DNA of 32,945 bases from assembly GCA_902610315.1 (NCBI GenBank), contig CACLVA010000011.1, forward strand, positions 1 through 32,945, in the 5' to 3' direction. The stretch's first letter is position 1. The number at the start of each line of letters is the position of its first letter. The notes beneath the pieces were generated by a model. It was not told where the DNA came from. It was given only the letters and a program-made list of their open reading frames with translations, and did no database searches. Both the position numbers and the translations under genes were made by a program. This document shows positions 17,366 through 25,891 of this stretch, piece after piece. The stretch is from an uncultured Pelagibacteraceae bacterium (GTDB lineage: Bacteria > Pseudomonadota > Alphaproteobacteria > Pelagibacterales > Pelagibacteraceae).

Positions 17366-18291
17366 AAAAAATAAATTTATATAAAAATTTTAATATCAAA
17401 AATAAAGACAAAGGTTCAATTATTTTAATTGGAAGTTTCGATGGATTACATTTGGGACATCGAAGACTTTTTGAAAGGGCAAGAAAATTAAAATCTAAAT
17501 CAAAACTAAAAATCGGTGTTTTTACTTTTGATCCAATTCCAAAAATGTTTTTTTCCAAAGGTTTAGTAAATTATAGAATTTCTAATCTTAATGAAAAAAT
17601 TAGAATACTTAAGAATTTTAATGTGGACTTTGTTATTAACCAAAAGTTTAATAAAAAATTTTCAAAAATAAAGTGTAATGATTTTATCAAGAATATCTTA
17701 ATCAAAAAAATTGGAATGAAATATATATATGTGAGCAACAATTTCAAATTTGGTAATAAAAGGGAAGGAGATGTAAAATTATTACAAAAGTATCAAAAAA
17801 CATATAATTATAAAGTTATAAAACCTTCGCCACTTAAAATAAAAAATAAAGTGGTTTCATCGTCATTAATAAGAAAGTTGTTACAAGATGGAAATTTAAA
17901 TACTGCTAATAAATACCTAGATAGATTATGGACTGTTGAAGGGATTGTTCAAAAAGGAAGACAGTTAGGAAAAACAATTGGATTTCCCACATGCAATATC
18001 GAAATGCATAATTATGTAATATCAAAATTAGGTGTCTATGCTGTTAAGGTTAATTTATTGTCAGACAATAAGATTTATAAGGGAATTGCTAACTTGGGGA
18101 TTAGACCAACTTTTAATCAAAAAAAAATACTTCTAGAGGTAAATATATTTAATTTTAATAAAAAAATATATGGTAAAAGAATTAGAGTTGAGTTTGTAAA
18201 ATTTATTAGAGGTGAAAAAAAATTTAAAAATATAAATTATTTAAAAAGGCAAATAAAAGTTGATATAAAAAAAGCAAAAAAAATCAATTAA
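17359..18291 (+). CDS. ribF: Bifunctional riboflavin kinase / FAD synthetase
   Basis: RibF phosphorylates riboflavin to FMN and adenylates FMN to FAD. The 310-residue protein has the N-terminal nucleotidyltransferase domain with GSFDGLHLGH at 25-34, KFGNKREGD at 130-138 and SSSLIRKLL at 167-175. The C-terminal riboflavin kinase domain has GRQLGKTIGFPTCNI at 200-214 and the GIANLGIRPTF segment near 246-256. Length is normal. Its start overlaps the HAD gene and its stop shares a base with the ileS start (TAATG at 18289-18293), showing a tightly coupled operon. Confidence 0.96.
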   Translation: MVKKINLYKNFNIKNKDKGSIILIGSFDGLHLGHRRLFERARKLKSKSKLKIGVFTFDPIPKMFFSKGLVNYRISNLNEKIRILKNFNVDFVINQKFNKKFSKIKCNDFIKNILIKKIGMKYIYVSNNFKFGNKREGDVKLLQKYQKTYNYKVIKPSPLKIKNKVVSSSLIRKLLQDGNLNTANKYLDRLWTVEGIVQKGRQLGKTIGFPTCNIEMHNYVISKLGVYAVKVNLLSDNKIYKGIANLGIRPTFNQKKILLEVNIFNFNKKIYGKRIRVEFVKFIRGEKKFKNINYLKRQIKVDIKKAKKIN

Positions 18292-21038
18292 TGAGCAAAG
18301 AACAAATAAACTTACCAAAAACAGCTTTCTCAATGAAAGCAAATCTTCCAGTTAAAGAACCAGATTTAATTAAGTATTGGACAAATATTAATCTTTACAA
18401 GCAATTAAGAGATAAAAGTAAAGGTCAAAAAAAATTTGTTTTACATGATGGCCCCCCTTACGCTAATGGAAATATTCATATGGGGACAGCTCTTAACAAG
18501 ATTTTAAAAGATATTGTAACTAAATTTCATCAAATGAGTGGTCAAGACTCAGTTTATGTACCAGGATGGGATTGTCATGGTTTACCGATAGAATGGAAAA
18601 TTGAAGAACAATATAAAAAAAATAAAAAAAATAAAAATGATGTTCCAATAGTTGAATTTAGAAAAGAGTGTCGAGAGTTCGCAGAAAAATGGATTGAAAT
18701 ACATAAAGATCAATTTCAAAGATTAGGGGTAATTGGCGACTGGAATAATTATTACTCGACAATGAGCTTCGATGCTGAGGCCCAAATAGTTAGAGAATTA
18801 GGCAAGTTCTTAAAAGAAGGGAGTTTATACAGAGGCTATAAACCAGTTCTTTGGTCTACTGTCGAAAAAACAGCATTAGCTGATGCAGAAGTTGAATATT
18901 TAGATCATACATCAGATACCATATATGCCTCTTTCCCAGTGAAAAATTCAAAAAATAAAAATCTATTAAATAGTGAAGTAATTATTTGGACTACCACACC
19001 GTGGACAATTCCTGCAAATAAAGCTTTGGCTTATAATAAAAGTCTTAAATATTTAATTATAGAGGTTACTAGTGAGTCTGATTTTAAAAACAAAAAGTTA
19101 ATAGTTGCGAAAGATTTATTAAACTCATTTGTGGATGAGTGTAAAATCGAAAAATTTCAAATAATTTTTGAATTTTTGGGAAATGATTTTGATGGAACAA
19201 TCTGTTCACATCCATTTAATAATCTTGGTTATGATTATAATGTTCCGATGTTAGAGGCTAGATTTGTTACAACTGAGCAAGGAACGGGTATTGTTCATTG
19301 CGCGCCAAGTCACGGCCCAGATGATTTTAATTTATGCTTAAATAATGGCATTAAAGCTTTAGAGACAGTTGATGATGATGGTAAGTATACCAAAAATATT
19401 CCATTATTTGAGGGAACACACATTTTTAAAGCTAATACAATCATTATAGAAAAACTCAAAAAAGAAAAAAAATTGGTATTTAATGGCAAATTAAATCATT
19501 CATACCCTCACTCATGGAGATCAAAAGCTCCTTTAGTTCACAGAGCAACCCCACAATGGTTTATCTCAATGGAGAGCCATGGTCTAAGAGATAAAGCACT
19601 CAAAGCAATAGATAAAACGGTTTTTTATCCTGAGAAAGGAAAAGAGAGATTAAAGTCTATGATTGAGACTAGACCAGATTGGTGTGTTTCAAGGCAAAGA
19701 GTTTGGGGTGTTCCTCTACCAATATTTATAAATAAAAAAGATGGAAAGGTTTTAGTTGATGATGAAGTTTTCGAAAATATAGCAAATATTTATGAGAAAG
19801 AGGGTTCAGACTGTTGGTTTGAGGACGATCCTCAAAAATTTCTAGGAAAAAAATACAAATCAGAAAATTTTATAAAACTTTCAGACATTGTAGAGGTATG
19901 GTTTGATAGTGGCTCTACACATTCTTTTGTATTAGAGACTAGAGAAGATTTAAAATGGCCCGCTTCTATGTACTTAGAAGGCTCAGACCAACATCGAGGC
20001 TGGTTTCACTCTTCACTATTACAATCGTGCGGAACAAGAGGAGAGGCACCATTTGAAACAATTTTATCTCATGGATTTGTTGTAGACGGAAAAGGGCTTA
20101 AAATGTCCAAGTCATTGGGCAATGTTATTTCACCTGATGATATCTTAAAAAAGTATGGTGCTGATATTTTAAGAATCTGGGTTGCAGCGTCTAATTATTC
20201 GGAGGATTTAAGAATAGATTATTCAATTTTAGAGCAGCATGCAGACGCATACAGAAAGATAAGAAACACTTTTAGATATATTCTGGGAAATTTAAGAGAT
20301 GAATTTTCAGAAAATAATTTCAATAAAATAAATTATAATGAACTGTGTGAACTTGATAAGTTGATGTTACATAAGATTTATTTGCTAAATAATAGCTATC
20401 AAAAAAATTTTAAATCTTACAATTTTCATCTACTTTACAAAGATTTATTAAATTTTTGTACAGTCGATTTATCATCCTTTTACTTTGATATTAGAAAAGA
20501 CTCTTTATATTGTGATGATTTCAAGTCAAAAAGAAGAAAAGATTGTTTAAAAATATTAAATATACTTCTTGATTGCCTTTTAAAATGGTTTGCTCCTATT
20601 TTATCTTTTACTACTGAGGAAATTTTCAAATTAGTAAATAAAAAATCAAATGATAGCATTCATTTAGAGAAGTTTGTAGCAATCCCAGAAAATTGGAAAA
20701 ATGAAAATCTTGCCAAAAAATGGAAGGAAGTACTAAATCTAAGAGAAATTGCTAATTCAAGTATAGAATTAAAGAGGGCAAATAAACTGATTGGTTCTAG
20801 TTTAGAAGCTCAAATAATAATTGAACTCAATAAAGAAAAATATGATCTTTTAAAAGACTATGATTTTGCTGAAATCTGTATTACCTCAAATGCAGAATTA
20901 AAATTGAATCCAGACAACAAAGCAAACACGAATGTAATAACAAAAAAAGCTATTGGTGAAAAATGTCCTGTTTGTTGGAAAATTTTTGAAAAAAAATGCG
21001 AGAGACATAACTGTGGTTTTGATGGAAAAAAAAAATAA
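18291..21038 (+). CDS. ileS: Isoleucyl-tRNA synthetase
   Basis: A class I aminoacyl-tRNA synthetase that charges tRNA(Ile) and edits valine. The 915-residue protein is slightly shorter than E. coli IleS. The HIGH-type motif reads HMGT at 63-66 in PPYANGNIHMGTALNK. The CP1 editing domain includes WTTTPWTIPAN near 231-241 and the GTGIVHCAPSHGPDD segment. The KMSKS loop is at 604-608 (GLKMSKSLGN), followed by an anticodon-binding helical domain. A C-terminal zinc-type finger CPVCW...CERHNC ends the protein. The last 17 bases overlap lspA. The replacement of the final His of HIGH by Thr is noted separately. Confidence 0.97.
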   Translation: MSKEQINLPKTAFSMKANLPVKEPDLIKYWTNINLYKQLRDKSKGQKKFVLHDGPPYANGNIHMGTALNKILKDIVTKFHQMSGQDSVYVPGWDCHGLPIEWKIEEQYKKNKKNKNDVPIVEFRKECREFAEKWIEIHKDQFQRLGVIGDWNNYYSTMSFDAEAQIVRELGKFLKEGSLYRGYKPVLWSTVEKTALADAEVEYLDHTSDTIYASFPVKNSKNKNLLNSEVIIWTTTPWTIPANKALAYNKSLKYLIIEVTSESDFKNKKLIVAKDLLNSFVDECKIEKFQIIFEFLGNDFDGTICSHPFNNLGYDYNVPMLEARFVTTEQGTGIVHCAPSHGPDDFNLCLNNGIKALETVDDDGKYTKNIPLFEGTHIFKANTIIIEKLKKEKKLVFNGKLNHSYPHSWRSKAPLVHRATPQWFISMESHGLRDKALKAIDKTVFYPEKGKERLKSMIETRPDWCVSRQRVWGVPLPIFINKKDGKVLVDDEVFENIANIYEKEGSDCWFEDDPQKFLGKKYKSENFIKLSDIVEVWFDSGSTHSFVLETREDLKWPASMYLEGSDQHRGWFHSSLLQSCGTRGEAPFETILSHGFVVDGKGLKMSKSLGNVISPDDILKKYGADILRIWVAASNYSEDLRIDYSILEQHADAYRKIRNTFRYILGNLRDEFSENNFNKINYNELCELDKLMLHKIYLLNNSYQKNFKSYNFHLLYKDLLNFCTVDLSSFYFDIRKDSLYCDDFKSKRRKDCLKILNILLDCLLKWFAPILSFTTEEIFKLVNKKSNDSIHLEKFVAIPENWKNENLAKKWKEVLNLREIANSSIELKRANKLIGSSLEAQIIIELNKEKYDLLKDYDFAEICITSNAELKLNPDNKANTNVITKKAIGEKCPVCWKIFEKKCERHNCGFDGKKK

Positions 21039-21510
21039 AATATTTTTATTAAATTTTCTTATTGTAACTATTATTTTTTTAATAGATAGATTAGGCAAAA
21101 TATATGTAATAAATCTTTACGAAGATATTAGTAATCAACAAATATTCTTAACATCATTTTTAAATATTTATCTAATATGGAATGAGGGAATTGCGTTTGG
21201 TTTACTTTCGTTTGAAAATCGTACTATTTATAATATTATAACTTTTTTAATTATATTAATTAATATTTTAATAATCTATATATTATTTAAATTAGATGAT
21301 GTTAGAAAATATTTTTTTTTGATAATACTAGGGGGTTCATTAGGAAATTTATTTGATAGATTTGTATACAATGCAGTGCCAGACTTTATTGATTTCCATA
21401 TAGGAGATTTTCACTGGTTTATTTTTAATCCTGCAGATATATTTATTTCTTTAGGGGTTGCATGCCTTATTTTAGATGAATTTTTTTTTAAAAATAGAAG
21501 AAATGACTAA
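21022..21510 (+). CDS. lspA: Lipoprotein signal peptidase (signal peptidase II)
   Basis: LspA cleaves the signal peptide of prolipoproteins at the lipid-modified Cys in the inner membrane. The 162-residue protein has four hydrophobic helices. It carries the family motifs LIDRLGK near residue 20, NEGIAFGLL near 53-61, GGSLGNLFDRF with one catalytic Asp, and FNPADIFISLG with the second. I chose ATG 21022 (MEKKNKIF), 17 bases inside ileS, because the longer upstream frame only repeats the ileS 3' end. It overlaps by 8 bases a lipoprotein gene that encodes a likely substrate. Confidence 0.95.
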   Translation: MEKKNKIFLLNFLIVTIIFLIDRLGKIYVINLYEDISNQQIFLTSFLNIYLIWNEGIAFGLLSFENRTIYNIITFLIILINILIIYILFKLDDVRKYFFLIILGGSLGNLFDRFVYNAVPDFIDFHIGDFHWFIFNPADIFISLGVACLILDEFFFKNRRND

Positions 21511-21826
21511 AAAATTATTTTTACTTTTAATAATTATCTCTCTTTACTCTTGTCAAAATGTTAAAGATGCTTTGTCTGGTAAAAAATATGAGTCAAGCGA
21601 TGAATTTTTAGTAATTAAAAAAAATCCATTAGTTCTTCCACCAGACTTTAATAAATTACCCACACCTGAGGACCCAGTCAGCTTATCTAGAGAAGAGTCT
21701 ATAGAGGCAGAAATTGATGATATAGTTTCCTCAATGAAGTCTGATGAAGATTTAGAAATAAAAGTTGAAAATTCTACTAGTGATTCATCTACAGAGGATT
21801 TTGTCTTAGATCAGATTAAAAACTAA
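21503..21826 (+). CDS. DUF3035 lipoprotein (BamF-like)
   Basis: A 107-residue lipoprotein. The signal peptide MTKKLFLLLIIISLYSC ends in the lipobox LYSC, with the lipidated Cys at residue 17. The mature segment KKYESSDEFLVIKKNPLVLP followed by PDFNKLPTP is the hallmark of the DUF3035 family, described in alphaproteobacteria as BamF of the outer-membrane beta-barrel assembly machine. The C-terminal half is acidic and disordered. I chose ATG 21503, overlapping lspA by 8 bases; an upstream in-frame ATG at 21476 would spoil the signal peptide. Placement right after lspA fits co-production of peptidase and lipoprotein. Confidence 0.85.
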   Translation: MTKKLFLLLIIISLYSCQNVKDALSGKKYESSDEFLVIKKNPLVLPPDFNKLPTPEDPVSLSREESIEAEIDDIVSSMKSDEDLEIKVENSTSDSSTEDFVLDQIKN

Positions 21827-21829
21827 TTG

Positions 21830-22990
21830 ATGTTATCAAAAAATATTAAATTTAAAAACTTTGCTAAAAAAAAAATTAATAAAAATCTAAAAATACTTTT
21901 TAAAAAGCTTACCAACAAAAAAAACTGTAACGATAAAGTTATAAAAAGTTTCTCCGAATCTTATTCATATTCATTTACTAAGAAACAAGTAAAAAAATTT
22001 AAAAAATTTAATTTTTTTCAAATATATGGGATGGGCGGGTCATCACTAGGTATTCAAGCAATTTACGATTTTATGAAATCAAATATCAAAAAAAAATTCT
22101 ATTTTTTCGACAATCTTGATGCAAAAAATAAAATTATAAAAACAAAAAGTAAAAGTCTTAATTTAATAATATCAAAATCTGGTAACACATTAGAAACTAT
22201 TGTTAACGAAAATATTTTTTCAGGCAGTAATAAATTATATATTACTGAAAATAATAATAATTATTTGAGAAATACTGCTTTAAGATTAAAAAAGGAAATA
22301 ATAGAACACAGAAACTTTATTGGTGGCAGATATTCAGTTTTGTCAGAAGTTGGTATGCTGCCCGCAGAGCTAATGGGACTAAAAAGCAATAAATTTAAAA
22401 AATTCGATAAATTAATTTCTAATCAAAGTTTTGTAAATAATTTACTTGGCAGTGTAAACATGCTTTATAACTTTATAAAAATGGGGAAGACTAATTCCAT
22501 AATACTTAATTACGATGAAAGTTCATACAATTTATTTAGATGGTATCAACAACTTGTTGCAGAAAGTTTAGGAAAAAATTCAATAGGGGTTTTGCCTATT
22601 ATTTCAGAAATGCCAAAAGACAATCATAGTTTAATGCAACTTTATTTAGATGGAAATAAAAATTCATTTTTCACTTTTTTTGATGTTAAAAACAATAACT
22701 CATCTAAAATAAACAAAAAAAAACTATTTGGCAGTTATAAATATTTAAAAAAACATAACCTGTTATCTGTAAAGTTAGCGCAGAAACAAGCTACAATAAA
22801 TGTATTTCAAGAAAAGGGAATTCCATTTAGAAACTTTGAGGTTCTTAAAAAAAACGAGGAAACTTTAGGTGAGTTATTTACTTTTTTTATGTTAGAGACA
22901 ATACTACTTGGCAAGATGTTAAGAATAAATCCATACGATCAACCAGCCGTTGAGCTAATTAAAAAAGAAACTAAGAAAATTCTTATTTAG
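21830..22990 (+). CDS. pgi: Glucose-6-phosphate isomerase, short form
   Basis: Interconverts glucose-6-phosphate and fructose-6-phosphate in the cytoplasm. The 386-residue protein is much shorter than the 549-residue E. coli enzyme but keeps the core: GMGGSSLG near 67-74 and SKSGNTLETI near 114-123 (phosphate binding), GGRYSVLSEVGML (first PGI signature), the QQLVAESLGKN segment with the catalytic Glu, DNHSLMQLYLDG with the catalytic His, and the C-terminal PYDQPAVELIKK, which differs from the usual PYDQxGVExxK by Ala for Gly. ATG 21830 is preferred over the TTG at 21827. It follows the lipoprotein gene by 3 bases and converges on rsmD with a 4-base overlap. Confidence 0.9.
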   Translation: MLSKNIKFKNFAKKKINKNLKILFKKLTNKKNCNDKVIKSFSESYSYSFTKKQVKKFKKFNFFQIYGMGGSSLGIQAIYDFMKSNIKKKFYFFDNLDAKNKIIKTKSKSLNLIISKSGNTLETIVNENIFSGSNKLYITENNNNYLRNTALRLKKEIIEHRNFIGGRYSVLSEVGMLPAELMGLKSNKFKKFDKLISNQSFVNNLLGSVNMLYNFIKMGKTNSIILNYDESSYNLFRWYQQLVAESLGKNSIGVLPIISEMPKDNHSLMQLYLDGNKNSFFTFFDVKNNNSSKINKKKLFGSYKYLKKHNLLSVKLAQKQATINVFQEKGIPFRNFEVLKKNEETLGELFTFFMLETILLGKMLRINPYDQPAVELIKKETKKILI

Positions 22991-23550
22991 CCAAACCTTC
23001 CAAAAAAAATCTTGGATCTTCCGTAGTTTTTATTTACAATTACTTTAAAATCTTCTGGGAATTCATCTCGATGTTTCTTATCTCTGTGAATCAGTGCTAT
23101 ACCGTCACTTTTAAGAATTTTACTATTTTTTAGTATTTTAATTAAGAGTTTAATTCTGTGTTCCTTGTACGGTGGATCTAAAAAAACAAATTCATAATTC
23201 ATTAGGTTTATGTTTGATTTCTCTAAACAAAAAACATCTTTTTCAATAATCTTAGCATTTTTTGAGCAATTTAAATTTAAAATATTTTTTTTTAAAATTC
23301 TTAAGGTTGGATTATGGTTTTCAAAAAAAGTAACATGTTTTGAGCCTCTTGAAAGACACTCTAGACCAAAACTTCCAAAACCAGAAAATAAATCTAAGAC
23401 ATTTGAATTACTAATTTTGTAATTTATTAATTTTGAGTGTTCTAAAATATTAAATATAGATTCTTTAACATTATCTTTTAAAGGTCTTGTGTGTTTATCT
23501 TTTGATATTAATAGTTTTTTACCTTTAAGATTTCCTGAGATTATTCTCAT
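22987..23550 (-). CDS. rsmD: 16S rRNA (guanine966-N2)-methyltransferase, RsmD
   Basis: RsmD methylates the exocyclic amine of G966 in 16S rRNA during 30S assembly. The 187-residue protein has the family N-terminus MRIISGNLKGKKL, TRPLKDNVKESIFNIL at 21-36, the SAM-binding loop DLFSGFGSFG at 53-62, and the catalytic motif FLDPPY at 123-128. Length matches the family. Its ATG overlaps the purD stop by 4 bases (ATGA), so the two are co-transcribed and coupled. Confidence 0.95.
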   Translation of the reverse strand: MRIISGNLKGKKLLISKDKHTRPLKDNVKESIFNILEHSKLINYKISNSNVLDLFSGFGSFGLECLSRGSKHVTFFENHNPTLRILKKNILNLNCSKNAKIIEKDVFCLEKSNINLMNYEFVFLDPPYKEHRIKLLIKILKNSKILKSDGIALIHRDKKHRDEFPEDFKVIVNKNYGRSKIFFGRFG

Positions 23551-24812
23551 GTGTCTATAACTTTATGGGCAATATCTTTTCTAAAGAAACCATCTTCCCA
23601 ATCAAGTCTATCGATTAGTTTTATTAAACTCTCTCTAGATTTTTTTAAATTGTTTGAGACAGCTACGAAATTTAAAACTCTTCCACCTGAGTTTAAAATT
23701 TTATTATCTTTTAATTTTGTGCCTGCATGAAATATATATTCATTATTTTTTAAAGATAATTTATTTAGTTGGCTAATTTCACTATTTTTTTTATAATTTT
23801 CAGGGTATCCTTTTGAACATACCACTATACAAATACTTTTTTCATCATTTAGTCTAATCTTTTTTTCACTTAATTTCCCTATACAACAATTAAAAAATAT
23901 TTCACACAGATCATTTTTAAGTAATGGAAGAATTGTTTGACATTCAGGATCTCCCATTCTGACATTAAATTCGACAAGATAAGGGTTATCATTTTTTATC
24001 ATCAAACCAACGTACAAGAATCCAATATATTCTGAACCCATTTCTTTAATTGCATTTAAAGTAGGTATGATTATTTTGTTATTGATTTTTTCATCAAGTT
24101 TTGTGCTTAGCAATCTAGATGGAGAGTAGCATCCCATGCCACCAGTATTTTTTCCTTTATCACCCTCTCCAACACGTTTGTGATCCTGAGCACTCCCTAT
24201 AAATTGATAACTTTTACCGTCAGAAATCACAAAATAACTCATTTCCTCTCCATCTAAAAATTCTTCTATCAATAAGTTTTTAGCTTTTCCAAATTTTCCA
24301 TTAAAAATCTCTCTAGCCGCAATAAGACCCTCATCATAGTTGTTGCATATGTAGACACCTTTGCCGGCAGCCAATCCATCAGCTTTGATAACTAAAGGAT
24401 ATTTAAAATTTTTTAAGGATAATTCGGTTGTTTTTAGATTTTCAAATATATTGAAATTTGCTGTAGGTATATCATATTTTTTGCATAATTCTTTTGTGAA
24501 AATTTTAGAGCCCTCTAACTTTGAAGCTAATTTGTTTGGACCAAAAATGTTTATATTTGTATCTTGAAAATAATCAACTATTCCATCTACTAAAGGTTGC
24601 TCAGGCCCAACAATTAGTAGCTCTATTTTACTCTTTAAACAAAAATTTTTTATAGATTTAAAATCATCAATTTTAATGTCTATATTTTCAGCAATATTAT
24701 TAGTACCAGCATTTCCAGGTATGCAAAATATTTTATCAGTTTTTGATGATTCTTTAACTTTTTTGCAAATTGCATGCTCTCTTCCACCACTTCCAATAAT
24801 TCCTACAATCAT
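23547..24812 (-). CDS. purD: Phosphoribosylamine-glycine ligase (GAR synthetase)
   Basis: PurD joins glycine to phosphoribosylamine with ATP, the second step of purine synthesis. The 421-residue protein is full length: N-terminal GIIGSGGREHAIC at 4-16, VGPEQPLVDGI near 68-78, KADGLAAGKGV in the ATP-grasp domain, an EEFLDGEEMSYFVISDG segment, GMGCYSP, and FNVRMGDPECQ near the metal site. It is the first gene of a purD-rsmD pair. The promoter must lie in the 23-base divergent gap to the DUF2093 gene or overlap coding sequence. Confidence 0.97.
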   Translation of the reverse strand: MIVGIIGSGGREHAICKKVKESSKTDKIFCIPGNAGTNNIAENIDIKIDDFKSIKNFCLKSKIELLIVGPEQPLVDGIVDYFQDTNINIFGPNKLASKLEGSKIFTKELCKKYDIPTANFNIFENLKTTELSLKNFKYPLVIKADGLAAGKGVYICNNYDEGLIAAREIFNGKFGKAKNLLIEEFLDGEEMSYFVISDGKSYQFIGSAQDHKRVGEGDKGKNTGGMGCYSPSRLLSTKLDEKINNKIIIPTLNAIKEMGSEYIGFLYVGLMIKNDNPYLVEFNVRMGDPECQTILPLLKNDLCEIFFNCCIGKLSEKKIRLNDEKSICIVVCSKGYPENYKKNSEISQLNKLSLKNNEYIFHAGTKLKDNKILNSGGRVLNFVAVSNNLKKSRESLIKLIDRLDWEDGFFRKDIAHKVIDT

Positions 24813-24835
24813 TTATATTAACTTATAACTTATAA

Positions 24836-25027
24836 ATGAAAAATAAATTAGCAAAATTAAAATATCTTCCAAATAATTTTGAAATAATTGAACCCGGAGA
24901 CCACGTGATCTGCGCAGTATCAAATAAAAAAATTATGTTACAAGATCTAAACTATTGGAATGTAGATCTTCAAGAGGCTTATTATTCTTTTATTGAAGCT
25001 CAATTTAAAAGAGAAAATTTAAAATAA
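24836..25027 (+). CDS. DUF2093 family small protein
   Basis: A 63-residue cytoplasmic protein matching the alphaproteobacterial DUF2093 family. The visible consensus is PGDHVICAVSNKKIMLQDL at about 22-40 followed by NYWNVDLQEAYYSFIEA, equivalent to the family's PGxxVxCAVTGxxIxLexLrYWsVexQEAY. Function is unknown. It begins 23 bases from the divergent purD start. Its stop codon (ending at 25027) abuts the stop of the convergent lpxL-like gene with no base between. Confidence 0.82.
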   Translation: MKNKLAKLKYLPNNFEIIEPGDHVICAVSNKKIMLQDLNYWNVDLQEAYYSFIEAQFKRENLK

Positions 25028-25891
25028 TTATCGCTTCCATCGATCATGTGTCCAAATCCATTGATCTGGGCTTTTACCAATTTTTTTCTCTAACCAAATA
25101 TTTAACTTTTCTGTGATTGTTTCAATATTTTCATTTTTGTCAAAATTTAATTGATCATCAAATAGAATTTTAAAATTGATTTTGTTAACTCTTTGAATAT
25201 AAACCGGTTGAATTAAACAACCAAATTTTTTGACAAATTGAGCTGGTATAGTTGTTGTATATGCATTTATGCCAAAAAATTTACTCTCTATTCCTTCAGA
25301 TACTCTTTGATCAATCATGATTGCTAAACTTTTGCCTTTTTTAAAAAAAGTAAGCGCTTCTCTAACTCCTTTGAATCCTTTTTGAATTTGGTTTTTACAA
25401 ATATATTTCTTTCTTAAATGTTCCATGATTAAATTTAAGAACTTATTGTTCAAGGGTCTATAAACTGCTGAAAGATCTATGCCTTCGCGCTCTATAATCA
25501 TAGCCATTAATTCAAAGTTATTAAAATGACCAGATATGAAAATACAGGGTTTTTTAATATCTTTTATTCTTTTTAAATTTTCCATTCCTTCAATTTCTAA
25601 AAAATTTTCTAACTTTTTTTTTCTAAAACTTGGTATAAAGGGATATTCTGCTAAAATTCTTCCATAGTTTCCCCACATATTACTTATGATTTTATCAATC
25701 TCTTTATCATCAATTGATGATTTAAAATTTTTTATGTTTTTAATGATTGTACTTTTTGATCTAAATATCGGACCAAAAATTTTACCAATAAAAAATCCTA
25801 AATTTGATGCCGCCTTATATCCAATAATTCGAAATATCGTAAATAAAATTATAATTATTAAAAACTCAAAAAAATAGATTAAATTTTTCAT
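25028..25891 (-). CDS. lpxL: Lipid A biosynthesis acyltransferase (LpxL/HtrB family)
   Basis: Adds a secondary acyl chain to Kdo-lipid A precursor at the inner face of the inner membrane. The 287-residue protein has an N-terminal membrane helix (residues 2-22), the catalytic H-x4-E motif in GHFNNFELM near 121-129, a KGVREALTFFKKGKSLAIMIDQRV segment, and the FFG and PAQF elements common to the family. The C-terminal W-x-W-x-H-xR motif (WIWTHDRWKR) is complete. Whether it is lauroyl- or myristoyl-specific cannot be told. It is last in the ubiA-msbA-waaA-lpxK-lpxL operon and overlaps lpxK by 4 bases. Confidence 0.9.
   Translation of the reverse strand: MKNLIYFFEFLIIIILFTIFRIIGYKAASNLGFFIGKIFGPIFRSKSTIIKNIKNFKSSIDDKEIDKIISNMWGNYGRILAEYPFIPSFRKKKLENFLEIEGMENLKRIKDIKKPCIFISGHFNNFELMAMIIEREGIDLSAVYRPLNNKFLNLIMEHLRKKYICKNQIQKGFKGVREALTFFKKGKSLAIMIDQRVSEGIESKFFGINAYTTTIPAQFVKKFGCLIQPVYIQRVNKINFKILFDDQLNFDKNENIETITEKLNIWLEKKIGKSPDQWIWTHDRWKR

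Noticed and set aside
20953..21021. Longer N-terminus for lspA
   Set aside because: This stretch is simply the ileS 3' end in another frame; ATG 21022 gives the usual signal-peptidase N-terminus.
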